Origin: Phalacrocorax aristotelis
Lineage: Eukaryota; Chordata; Aves; Suliformes; Phalacrocoracidae
Direction of reading: 5' to 3'
Length of the DNA stretch: 64,000 bases
NCBI RefSeq assembly: GCF_949628215.1
Contig: NC_134277.1
Coordinates: 26,797,179-26,861,178, forward strand
Shown here in pieces: positions 50,801 to 61,013 of the stretch. The notes beneath the pieces are model-generated. The model made no database searches and was not told the origin of the DNA. It saw nothing but the letters and a program-made list of their open reading frames with translations. Position 1 is the first letter of the stretch. Each line of letters starts with the position of its first letter. The translations under genes and the position numbers were made by a program.

Positions 50801-52866
50801 GAAAGGGCATAAAAATTAATCATTTAATCAGTGCTGAAATGGAGAATGTATTATATTTTCCACCAAAAAAATCATAATTGCACCCATGATGCCTGCTTGT
50901 CTATGATTGACATGCTACAGAATGCAAAAACTAATAGACTGCTGCTAGTTTATGGAGAGGCAGGCTGAGCTGCAGTTTATGACAGTGCAATAGCTAGCAG
51001 GGAAATATAGCCATTACACAAGGTAATACAATATCTGCTAATTACATAATCAGTCCTAGAAGAAAATGAGCAGCAGAGGAGTGATTATATAGCTGGCGAA
51101 CTTAAATATGCATAAAAAAATGTTTGGGAAAGGATTAAGAAAGTTTATTTTAGAATACGATTAAAAATCCACTCTAAGTAGAAAAAAAGCGTCACAGTCG
51201 GCTGCAGTTAGCAGGACAACTGCATAGCTCTCCCAAAAGGCTAAATTTTACATGCTGGTGGGAAGCACACTTAGATTATATTGTAGAGGTGTCAGGAGCT
51301 CTTCTGTGAGGTCTGCATTGCTGTCCTGGCCTGGCGCCAGCCCTGGGTGGGCTGTCACCCCTCAGCATGCCTGGTGGCCTCTCTGGGCACAGCAGCCGTG
51401 GGGCACGGGCAGACTCCACCATGTGCCCATGCTGGTGTCCCCAGCACTGTCCCTGCTGCTGAAACAGAACAAAATGTATTGGCAGGGCGTGATTGGGGTC
51501 AACAAGCCATGGAGAGACACCCATTCCTCGTCACTGGGACAGGGCAGAAGAAATCCATCGGAGACGAAAATTTGCGTCCTTGGATCCCTCCCTCACCTAA
51601 TCCCATCCATCAGTACAACAGTGTCACAATACTTTGGTTTTGTTTCTGATTCTGGTTTGGTGACTTTCTTTTGCATAAAGATCGTAAATAGGGTTGTTAA
51701 TTAAGTTAATTAACATCCTTTTTGTAATTCTCCAACAACCTTACAGGATTTGAAAGACGTTTTAAGAATAAAATTATTATTGTAACACTCCATCTTATCC
51801 TAACTTGCTAAAACTGTAAGCAACCTGTCACCAGAAAACTTATTTGAAGATATTCCTCTATAGCCCTTGAGACCAAAGAAGTGACAATACAGGTAACAAT
51901 AGAAGAAACAGAATCTCATTCATTTTAAGCAGGACTGTAATGTAAGTTGGCATACACTGCAAAAAATAGACCTATACCTTCAGTTATTCTATTTATGCAG
52001 TAGCATTCACACTCACAGTTTTGAAGGGATAAGGGCGACAAGCAGAAAACAAAATCTAAGATGATAGGGTGCAGGTAGCATTATTTATCACTTCATTTAA
52101 GGAAAAAACACCACTGATTTTTTTTTAATGTTGTTTTCTCACTACATAAATAAAATAATTTCTGCATTTACCTTCTGTATGAAAGGAAACAAGAAGTGGG
52201 TCGCTGTACAGACCCATGTTGACCACTATTCACAAATGCATTAGAAACCTGCCTTTCCTAGTCAATATAGGACTGGATAAACCAGATAACCAAGCATCTA
52301 AAGTAATTTAGGTTTGCTTTCTTTTTAAAAGAAAATAAACCAGACTTACTGAATGATACTGTATTTTCAAAGCATTTATGAAATCAAAATGTGTCTTATT
52401 TTTTAATTTAAACTGCCTAATAATGGAATTTTAACTCCTAAATGAAGCTTCATTCTCTCAGTCTTTTATTCTGTGTGTTGGCATTCTCTCTGTACAACAG
52501 TTTGCATACACAGATAATTTTAATATTAAACTCACAGCAGCAGTTTCAGTCAATCTGAGCACTTCAACAGAAACTGTGTTGGAACATAAAAGCCCTCTGT
52601 CATCTCAGTTTTCCCTCCTTAGTTTAGCAATAGTGCCATCTGATAATTTTTGCTACATTTTTCGTTGTTTTGCTGTCTTGTGGTTGTTCCTTATGCAGCG
52701 GTGCTACTCGTGCAAAGACATGTAATCCAATAATGTGAAAGTGGTTGGAAAAGAACTGCAAAACTGTGGTCATGCTCAGTTTCAGGGCAAAACAACTGAC
52801 AACAGCATCTTTGGCTAAATTAACTTAACAGCAAGATCCTCACCTGCTTGATACTGTATGACATAC
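44803..52866 (-). other. CALCR: CALCR intron between the TM6 and TM7 exons
   Basis: At 8064 nt this is the largest complete intron here, with donor GTATGT and acceptor CTCTTAG. It holds a hexanucleotide repeat (47014-47100), a GC-richer patch (about 49500-49800 and 51290-51480) with overlapping open frames of no known kind, and an AT-rich stretch (50800-51140) that looks like regulatory DNA. No recognisable retroelement. Confidence 0.88.
47014..47100 (+). repeat. Imperfect hexanucleotide repeat (TTTCTA)n
   Basis: A run of TTTCTA units with point changes (TTTCTG, TTTCCA, GTCTCTA) lies inside the TM6-TM7 intron. In one frame it gives a Tyr-Phe repeat and in another an Ile-Ser repeat. Both are artefacts of the microsatellite. 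Confidence 0.9.
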
Positions 52867-53085
52867 CTGGTAATGCATTAATATATGCATGATGTAATCA
52901 TATATTTCTCCAGCAAGTCGGTTTTCTGGTCTCCAGGGAATAATAACAAACTGAATTCCTAGTAAGGGCACCAGGATTAAAGTGGCTCTGACAGCTTTCA
53001 TATACATGTTGGACTCAGCACGGTGGGTATCTCTTAGCTTTGTCACCAAAACTCGGACAATGTTAAGCAAAAAGAAAAAATTGAC
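52867..53085 (-). CDS. CALCR: CALCR exon: TM5 end, ICL3, TM6, ECL3
   Basis: This 219-nt exon (73 codons, phase 0 at both ends) has the acceptor TTTGCAG and the donor GTATGT. It begins [17 protein letters not shown], the cytoplasmic half of TM5. ICL3 is [17 protein letters not shown], the basic loop that contacts Gs in this family. TM6 is [19 protein letters not shown], with the class B PLLG kink motif that swings outward on activation. ECL3 and the top of TM7 follow as [20 protein letters not shown]. Length and boundaries match the equivalent exon of mammalian CALCR. Differences from the human protein are conservative and concentrated in ECL3. Confidence 0.97.
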
Positions 53086-54120
53086 CTGCAAAAGAAGAGC
53101 CATTATATGTGAAAGCATTCAAATTAAACAGACACCCAAAATAAAAATACGGAGTACATATATGGCAGTAAAATGCAACTTTCTAGCTTTATCACATCTC
53201 ATAATGGGCAACTCCTTAAGAGTCAGGCCTTGGAAAATACCCTGAATGTCTTCAGAAATGAGATGTTAAGCTACTCTACATGCTTCCCCTAACAAGCCTG
53301 CATGGATGTTTCAGGTAGGCAGGGATCAGTTCTAGGAAGCACTGGCTGTTTTGACACTGATGTGGGCAAATTTAGGATTTTCAGGGAACAATTAATCTAA
53401 TTTTTATGTCTAAAGTTTAAACAGGATGGACAAATTGTCCCCTAGAAGCATCTGTTTTCTATTCTGAGTTTGAAAGTCACCTAGATATTTTGCTTCAGTC
53501 CACACTGAAGAAGCCTGCAGCCAGGTGAGACAAACCCCAGTGTGCTCCTGTGTGTGTGGGACCTATGGGGGCACATAATTGCTCTGAGGAATGTGCTCCA
53601 GCTTACATGGGCCAATACTTCAGGCTTGCGTATGAGCAAGGGGCAGGCCTGCTCTTGAGAAAAACTAGGCTACCCCTTGCCTCCACCAGACTGCATGGAC
53701 CCTGTGGCACACTACCCACAGGTAAAAGTTAATACTTGCTGGCACAGAGCAGAGATGCCAGGCACTTCAGAAAGTTTTGCCCCTGACCCTTATGGTCAGC
53801 AATGCCAAGTAGCTCAGCATCTCATCTCCTCAGATGTGGCCTCAGATTTCTGAAAATCTGATTCCAGCTGTGGGTTCTCAGCATACGGAAACCTGCTCTT
53901 GACCCTGGCTTCACAGAGGGCTCCTCGTGGGATGTGCTGAGAGCCTGCAGAGGGACAGGGAGGACAGACCTAGGCTGATAATGAGCCCAGTGGGTACCCT
54001 GTGGACATCCTAGGTGTCACAGGCATCCTTTTTCTCCAGTGTACCCACATCACTCTCTTCCACTCTGTTACAGTAATACCCGGCACCTATGCTTTGGAAC
54101 GTCAATAGACTTTTTTCAGC

Positions 54121-54134
54121 TTTTTTTTTTTTTT
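54121..54134 (+). repeat. T14 homopolymer
   Basis: Fourteen consecutive T, followed by GTAAG, within a CALCR intron. Confidence 0.9.
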
Positions 54135-54644
54135 GTAAGTTGCATTAATTCCATAGATAGCCCAAATTCCATAGATATATGAGAAATTTAGTTGAATCTT
54201 TCAGAACAATAAAACATGTATCAGTAAGCTTTTTAAAATCATTTCATCACTTCTTAATTACTGAGAAACCTTTCAACAGTTTTACATTTGTGCTCTGCTG
54301 GAAATAAGGAATAATAAATGACTTCTGAGGTCCCATTCAGCATTAAATCTAAACTTTATTCTCCATCCTGCTCTGACTTCACTCACTTTGTTTAACCTTC
54401 ACTTTTAGAATATCTGGAAGTAACTATGAAAGGTGGAAAAAAGACTTTACAAAGGTAAAAGTCCACAGCTCTTCCGATTCAGTCTGTTACTATGGGATTT
54501 TTGTAGCAAATCATGCAGGATATGCATTGACATCTCCACAAGAAAATTAAGACTGGAAATGGCATAAGCACAAGCCAGAAATCACAACGCTTTATTTTGA
54601 AAACAGTTAAAGGTTGCTCTTTTTCCATAAAAAACAGTCCTTCC

Positions 54645-54664
54645 TTTTTTTTTTTTTTTTTTTT
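54645..54664 (+). repeat. T20 homopolymer
   Basis: Twenty consecutive T, followed by GTAGC, within a CALCR intron. It may be the tail of a minus-strand retroposon, but no body is recognised. Confidence 0.9.
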
Positions 54665-55623
54665 GTAGCAAAGATATATAGACTTGGAGCATGGTGGTAA
54701 AAATAAAGGTTGAATGGCCTCTCCTAGAAGTTAGTTGGCATTACAACAGCAGAAGCAATCAAGATTGAACCAGTAAACCCACAGTAGATGCAATTCTATG
54801 GGAACAGCAGACTATCTGTACAGCAGGGAGGAATGGGCTTCTTCACATTGCTGATGTGCAAGACTGCTTCTCAAGAAAGGGTAGAAACATTTTCAGGCTT
54901 TTCAGCTATTAGACAGAAAGCTGTTTCTTTATTCAAAGGTGTTCCCAGTATTCACTGCCCTACTGTTTCACCTCTGAGGTAATTACTGCAGGTATGTCCA
55001 TGAAGAAGTATGTAAGCAAGAGTCAGCTCAAAAGCTGAAAATGCATTTGGGTGACATACTTGAGGTAAACTTGGGGCTTGGGTCAAATAAAACCCTTTCT
55101 GCACCTTTCAGGAGGGTCAGGGTTACTGTGCCAACAGGCACCACTGGCATACAAGATGCTATATGTATACACATTGCCGAGCTGCACTTTGAATCTTGTA
55201 CTCCAGCAGCCCAGTCCAGTCCCTTCCCTGGACTAGCTTACCTATCTTGGACCATACAAGTTCAGTGCCCAGTAAAACTCGTGCTCAGCCCACCCCAGCT
55301 AAGGCATAAGCTAAATGCCTCTTTGCTGTCGCATAAATGCAGTATATTTGTCACAACTAAGTTACACTGGGAAAGAGTGACTACCCTGATTTTCAAAAAC
55401 ACTTAGTGATTCTGTTTTCCTCAAAATCTGATTCTTTACTTGGAGGCCTCTTTACAGGACTTATTTCTGAAAAGTACTGAGCACCTGCCCTTGTAACACT
55501 GAGTAGAGAGAACCTCTAGCTACTTCTGAGTTTTGACCAAAATACCATAGTACAGAAACTTCTGTACATGTTAGCAGCATTTCTGAAATAATTATTAAAC
55601 TGTGGAGCAAATAACATTCTTAC

Positions 55624-55690
55624 CAATAAAGCTGCCATTACAGGTCCATGAACAATATAAAGCAAGTGCGTGTCAACACTCATCCAGCAG
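55624..55690 (-). CDS. CALCR: CALCR exon: ECL2 and first half of TM5
   Basis: This 67-nt exon has the acceptor CTTCCAG and the donor GTAAGA. Its first base completes the split Asn codon. It then reads [22 protein letters not shown] and ends in phase 0. The Cys of NCW is the conserved ECL2 cysteine, partner of the one in the TM3 exon. CW is a hallmark of class B receptors and contributes to the hormone pocket. HGPVMAALL is the calcitonin-receptor version of TM5. CALCRL has HGPICAALL, which is a main reason for calling this gene CALCR. Confidence 0.96.
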
Positions 55691-55792
55691 CTGGAAGGGA
55701 AATACACCATTAAAATTTATTATTAAGGCAAATAAAATGTGTTACACAGTTAAAAAATGCTAAGTTCCTTCAAAAAGAGACATGCTACTCAC
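55691..55792 (-). other. CALCR: CALCR 102-nt intron in ECL2
   Basis: This very short intron (donor GTGAGT, acceptor CTTCCAG) splits the Asn codon just before the conserved ECL2 Cys-Trp pair. At this size splicing is probably by intron definition, linking the TM4 and TM5 exons closely. Confidence 0.92.
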
Positions 55793-55853
55793 TTGTCATT
55801 GAAGTACCTGGCTCTTGCAACAGCATGAATAGATGCTGGCACTAAAGGGAACC
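55793..55853 (-). CDS. CALCR: CALCR exon: TM4 and start of ECL2
   Basis: This 61-nt exon lies between the acceptor TTTTCAG and the donor GTGAGT. Joined to the previous exon it completes the glycine codon and reads GFPLVPASIHAVARARYFND plus the first two bases of an Asn codon. GWGFP is the class B TM4 signature, with its conserved Trp and Pro. The segment RARYFNDN leads into the conserved ECL2 cysteine in the next exon. The exon is too short to show up as a long open reading frame. It was found by matching the expected TM4 sequence and checking splice sites and phase. Only 102 nt of intron separate it from the next exon. Confidence 0.95.
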
Positions 55854-58800
55854 CTGAAAAGATTGAAGTTATAGGTCAGTCTTGGTATTTTTTTTAACTT
55901 GGATTTCATAATGTGTCACACACAGTAATAAGTCTTGTCCACAAAACACATGTATGTGAAATCACAGCTTTCAGGAAAGAAGTGCAATTCCATTGCACTC
56001 AGGGCCCTAGCATTACCTCAATGGTGAGATGCAAAAGGGAATAAAGTCCAAGGCAGGCCAAGAGGAGAAGCAAAGCTGACAGGCCATGCTCTCCTGGGGC
56101 ATCGCAAAGCTGCTGCCAGGCTCCCCTGTGCTGCTGCGGCTTGTGCAGGGAAGGGTGTGAACAGGCAGCGTGGGATGCAGGGATCATTCGGTTCTCAGCA
56201 GAGTATTCCCTCAGGAAATGAGGGACACTTGTTAAAACCACGTAAATCACTGCTGAGCAAGAAAGACACATTAACTCACATGCCAGATTATGGAGCAATA
56301 AACAACAAAGTGGGGAGTTGCAATTTTTGAGCCTATGGCAGGAGAAAATATTTGGAGCCAGGAGGGTTTTTCTTGGGATGGTGATTTGTGATATCTTCTG
56401 CAAGTTCCCAGCCTCTCTGCAGCCAAGCCCACCTTAGGCAGCTTTATCTCAGCAGGGAACGGAGCTGTGGATGCCATAAATTTACATCTCCTGACTCTTC
56501 TGTGAAGCCTCAGGGTAGACACCTCCAAATTTGTGAGCAAATTCGCACCGGGCCAAAGGCTTGGGAACATGTCATGCTTAACAAACTGGAAGCCTCTAAT
56601 TCTTTTTTCCAGCCTGACATTAAGAGTGACAGTTTGGTCCGTTCACATCCATCTTTCTTCAGCTTGCTTGTATGTTGTGTCCCTCTCCAATAGGTTAGAA
56701 ACCTGGAACTGGGGAGTCTGTACTATAAAACTGACCCCAGTTTGTACAGCCTTGCACATAGAGACAGATGGCCAGTGGGAAAATGATCTACTACCTTGTC
56801 TGTTCTGTGCAGAGAGCTTTGGGGACACCTTTGGTGTTACTACTCCCTGTTTCCTATAAGCCATGGACATTTCTTCTGAGCTTTAGGTATTCTATAATTA
56901 TAGATAAGAATGTGTGAAAAAGTCCTGCTGATACTGTGAGTAGTCACAGTGGGAAGAATGTGGGTCCTTGTTACTTCGGCTGTTAGTGATTTCATAAACA
57001 GTTTTAGAAGAGACAGAGAATCCTTAGACAAATTCTGGGGAAGTCTTACCTCAGCGCACAGGCCAGTCAATGCTGGAGTGAGAATAAGGTCAAAAAAGCA
57101 TGTAAATAGGACACACTGATGTCTCCGGGTATCTTTAAGCAACAGGTACTTACTCTATTGCCAAAAAATATTCTTACTGTAGTTTACCTTGGGAGGACAA
57201 TGCAGCTGTGGGAGAATAAATTGGATTGCCTTCTCCTTTGTATATTGTTAGAAAATGAGTACTTGGCCTCTGGATGCAGAATGCCTTTTTTTGGGGGTGA
57301 CGAAGCATGGTAGAACAACAAAAGCTCAGAATAGAAAGAGAGGAGCTTCTGACCTCAGGGTCAGCTTATGGCATTGACAGCTGGAGAAAATCCTTTTGAT
57401 TTGGAAATGGAGCAAGTCTGGGCCAGTTTTGCTGGCAGACTGAAATGCAATTTTTAAGGGGCCTTTCTGTAAAAGCAAAAATTATTCATCTGAAAGCTCT
57501 GGCCTGGAGTATCAGGAGTAGAGCACTCCACATGATGCCAAGGGACCTTGTTTCTTCTGCTAAATGCATTAGCCTAGAATATTTGGCTCAACAAACACAC
57601 AAGCAAATCTGAAGAACGCAACGGAAAGTTTTCATTAGTCAGTTACAGGGCAAGAAGCTCATGACTCTCTACGGCTCAAATTTCCAGCTGCAGGCTGGAT
57701 GGGCTCTTCTAGGGCTAGATGTTGCTCTTCTCTTGTAAAGGGCCAAAAGGCAGAGAGTTAATGAGAAGTGGAGCACCAAGGTCTGTTGGGTCTTGGTGGC
57801 ACAACATGTATCAGTCCAGGCGTCCCACCAACAAGTAGTGAGCAGTGAGTAATGTAGAAAAGGTCTTACCCCAGCCATCCCAGGAAAAAGTGTGACATAT
57901 CCCTTCAGGTCATGCCAGGTCCTTTACGGCACAAACTGGCAATTATGCTTAATTGTATTTCCAGTTGAATTTGGAAGGCGAACTGTTTCAGCACTGTCCA
58001 AATAAATGATTCCTTTTCACTTTTATGTGGATGAAGCTGCCTGAAGCAGCCAGAGTGGACTATAGCTGGATGTACACACTTGGTACTGCTTCCTTGCCCT
58101 GCATAAGGGTGATTTCCAGACCCAGTGAAACCGTAACAAATGAGAAATTACATCCCCAGCAGCAGTTCCCAGAGAATGGGTCACCTGAAGGCATCAGACT
58201 TGAAATAATTCTGTCCATGTCAGATTCCATTCAATCATTTCAAACCTTTTGTAAAAGTGTTTTATATTTGCTCAGATTTTTATTTTTCTTATAAAGCTAT
58301 TTTACAAATATCATTAGTGATTTTTCCAAATAAAATAATCTAGATCTTCTTGCATAAGGATTAGTTATAAGAATGAATAATGAGTAACTTCATTTTGTGT
58401 TGTACATTTACCTTGATCTTTTGAATTGTAATTCAGAGCACAACCTGTGCTCGTTGCTCTGCATTGCCCCTTGGAGAAATGTATCTCTCTCCATTGATTG
58501 ACATAGCCAGATGTTTAAAGTTAGACTGTGTGACTACTGCTTCTGGAATCAGTGGAATTACACAGTTATATGCAAACTTAAGGGGTGGACAGATAGTCTT
58601 AATTAGATCATTTTGCTATGAATGATTTCTACCTTAGAAGGTGCTAAGATTTACTTGTTTTGTGAAAGTATTAATCAAGTTTCATTAAAAAGGCCACAGA
58701 CTTCATAGCCAAGAGTTGTGTCCATTTTTAATAACATTTTGCTTCTCAAGATAGCATCACTCTATTACCACAACCACCACCCTGTTTATTTTTTGGGCAG

Positions 58801-60859
58801 TGCTGCAGATACTGATGAGTATCTTGTCTGATAACTTTACTGAATTAACCACCATGTTGCTAGTGCTGTTTTCAGCAATATTACAGCTAGGTCAAAAGCT
58901 TTCACTGCAGGCTAGCTGTCACAGTTGCATTAAATTGCACTGCCTAAATTGAACGTCACCTGAAAAAAAAAGTTTACGACCATTTTTGTCTTGCATAATT
59001 GGATATGGAATGACACTATTTTGGGAAGGCTTATGTACCTCAAGACATGAAAATGGAAAAAGCTTTATGTGGAAGGAAACATTTAAAATGACTCTTCACA
59101 TAGGGCTGCCATTTCAGAAGGGGAGCCCTATTAGACTTTGTATATTCAAATATTCTGAACTATGAAAACTTTGTGATAGCACAGTTGCTTGCTCCAAGAG
59201 GGCTCAGCTATTTAGATTGACAAAGTCTAGAAACCTCAATTCAATTTAGGGTTCTTCAGTAAGGCTGTCTTCATTTAAGAGCTGATGATGTTCCACATAC
59301 TTTTAATTCCAAGATCACAAATCCCTCTCTTCTCAGAAAAGATGCCATTCTCATAAGAAAAAAGAGTGCATGATGGCATACTCATTAAAAAGAAAAAAAA
59401 AAAAAAAGGATGAGAGGTGAGTTCTTACTTGCCTGGAAGCTGTTATCTGGCACTACAATCCATATAAACTAGAAAATCATGTTAATTTTCTAGGTATCCA
59501 GTGTAAGAATCCAGAAAACACTAAGTCTTAAACCATAAGAGGAAAGTAAATTACCAGGCTCTTAAATGAAAATCCAAATAGGGGAAGAACAACTTTCCAC
59601 TTTGCTGTTACTGCCTCTTTAGGACCTGATATTGGATGCCTAACTAGTGGTTGAAGTCAGAGTTCTAAAGTTCTTCAGAACATTCAGAACTGGCTTGTTT
59701 TTCCCTGATCTAATTAATTCCTAATTTTTCTCTGTTCAAGCAGCGCATTCTATCTGCTTCGGACTGGGATTGCAAGAGATGAATACAAGTGAACATCCCT
59801 AAGTGCAGTGGGATGATGGATAAAGGTCCATCATTTGCTGCTTAGCTGCACCAGTGGTTTCAAGATATGGGGACTGGCTCACCAGAAACTGGAATGAGGC
59901 CAGAGGTTCATGGTTCCCAAACTGGGAAAAAGCTCTTGATAATGATTTTCTGCCAACACTGATGTGGACTGGATTTAAAATAGTGATTTAAATATGAAAG
60001 AGATTGCACTCCACTGTAATACATTGGTTGTATTTATATGGCCTTTTATTGGACCGGACAGTCCAAAGGATAAATATCAGCTGTTGCTACTAATTAAAAG
60101 GCAAGGGATCCCTTAGTGAGCAGATCTGTATATTTGTAGGTGAAGGACCAGACCTAGTCATGGTTCCTTGGGCAATATGCATGCAACTCCATAAAATTTG
60201 AATCCACAGTGTCCAGGTTTGTAACCTCTCTCATAGAATATCATTGTGATTTGCTTATTGACATCTGTATGTTTCTCTGAAATGCTTTAGAGATTACTGT
60301 TGTTAGCCAAAATCAGCCTTGACAGCAGAGCCACTATCTACTCCTGTGTGGCTAAAATGGAATCTTCTCCTTTAAAACAACATCTGCCAAAATATGTATC
60401 TGATACTGGATTAACTTCCAGAGAAATTCTGGTTCCTCTTTCTGCATGCTGTGTTTTTTCACTTTGGGAGACATAGATACTGATTTTTCCTCTTCCTCAC
60501 TCCAGAAAAAATATACTTTTATAGGTACTGTCACAGATGAATATTTTTGCATATAAAATGACAAAAAAGTCAACTTTTGTTTGGATAGAAATATATTTCT
60601 CTCCCAAAGCTTTGCTTAACAAAACTTAAGCATTTATTTCAACAAATCCCAAGATGCAGCGAATAATGAATACTGACTTCTGCTTTTTTTTTAAGTCTCT
60701 AGGCCGATCCAAATAAATGCACTCAAATTTAGGACCCAAGAATTCAATCTTAAGTGATGATTTAATGGTATAAATACAACAATTCATGTCTATAAGTGCT
60801 AGAAGAATTAAAACGTCTGAAAGAATTGACCATCTTGCTACAAATTATAACATACATAC
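55854..60859 (-). other. CALCR: CALCR intron between the TM3 and TM4 exons
   Basis: This 5006-nt intron has donor GTATGT and acceptor TTTTCAG. Open frames at 55999-56870 overlap one another on both strands and match nothing known. An A-rich run lies at 59387-59407. I see no other gene or retroelement. Confidence 0.85.
59387..59407 (+). repeat. A-rich homopolymer-like run
   Basis: A run of A broken by one G within a CALCR intron. Confidence 0.85.
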
Positions 60860-61013
60860 CCCAGCCCAAGAGGTAATACCAGTGCAAACGCTGTTCTTCA
60901 GCAAACACTGCCACCACAATCAATGTGTGAAGATAAATGCCTTCGCAGAGCATCCAGAAGTAGTTGCAGCCCAGCATGTACTGATGAAAGAATTGCAGCA
61001 CTTTGCAGCTTAC
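60860..61013 (-). CDS. CALCR: CALCR exon: end of ECL1, TM3, ICL2, start of TM4
   Basis: This 154-nt exon is preceded by the acceptor CTAACAG and followed by the donor GTATGT. It starts in phase 0 with [13 protein letters not shown] and ends one base into the glycine codon of the TM4 GWG motif. The Cys in VSCK is the class B cysteine that pairs with the ECL2 cysteine at the top of TM3. TM3 carries [16 protein letters not shown], which is nearly invariant in calcitonin-family receptors and includes the E-x-x-Y-L core. ICL2 is AEEQRLHW, followed by YYLLGWG of TM4. The apparent ATG (Met before LQFF) in the open frame is internal and is not a start. The preceding TM1-TM2 exon is not in the window. 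Confidence 0.96.

Larger units (their letters stand above)
53086..55623 (-). other. CALCR: CALCR intron within TM5
   Basis: This 2538-nt intron has donor GTAAGA and acceptor TTTGCAG. It contains two T homopolymers, 14 nt at 54121-54134 and 20 nt at 54645-54664. On the sense strand of the gene these are poly-A runs and could be old retroposon tails, but no body sequence is recognisable. Nothing else is seen. Confidence 0.88.

Noticed and set aside
37668..61013. The receptor could be CALCRL rather than CALCR
   Set aside because: TM5 ([14 protein letters not shown]), loop 3 and the tail follow CALCR. Only FFNGE in TM7 is CALCRL-like.
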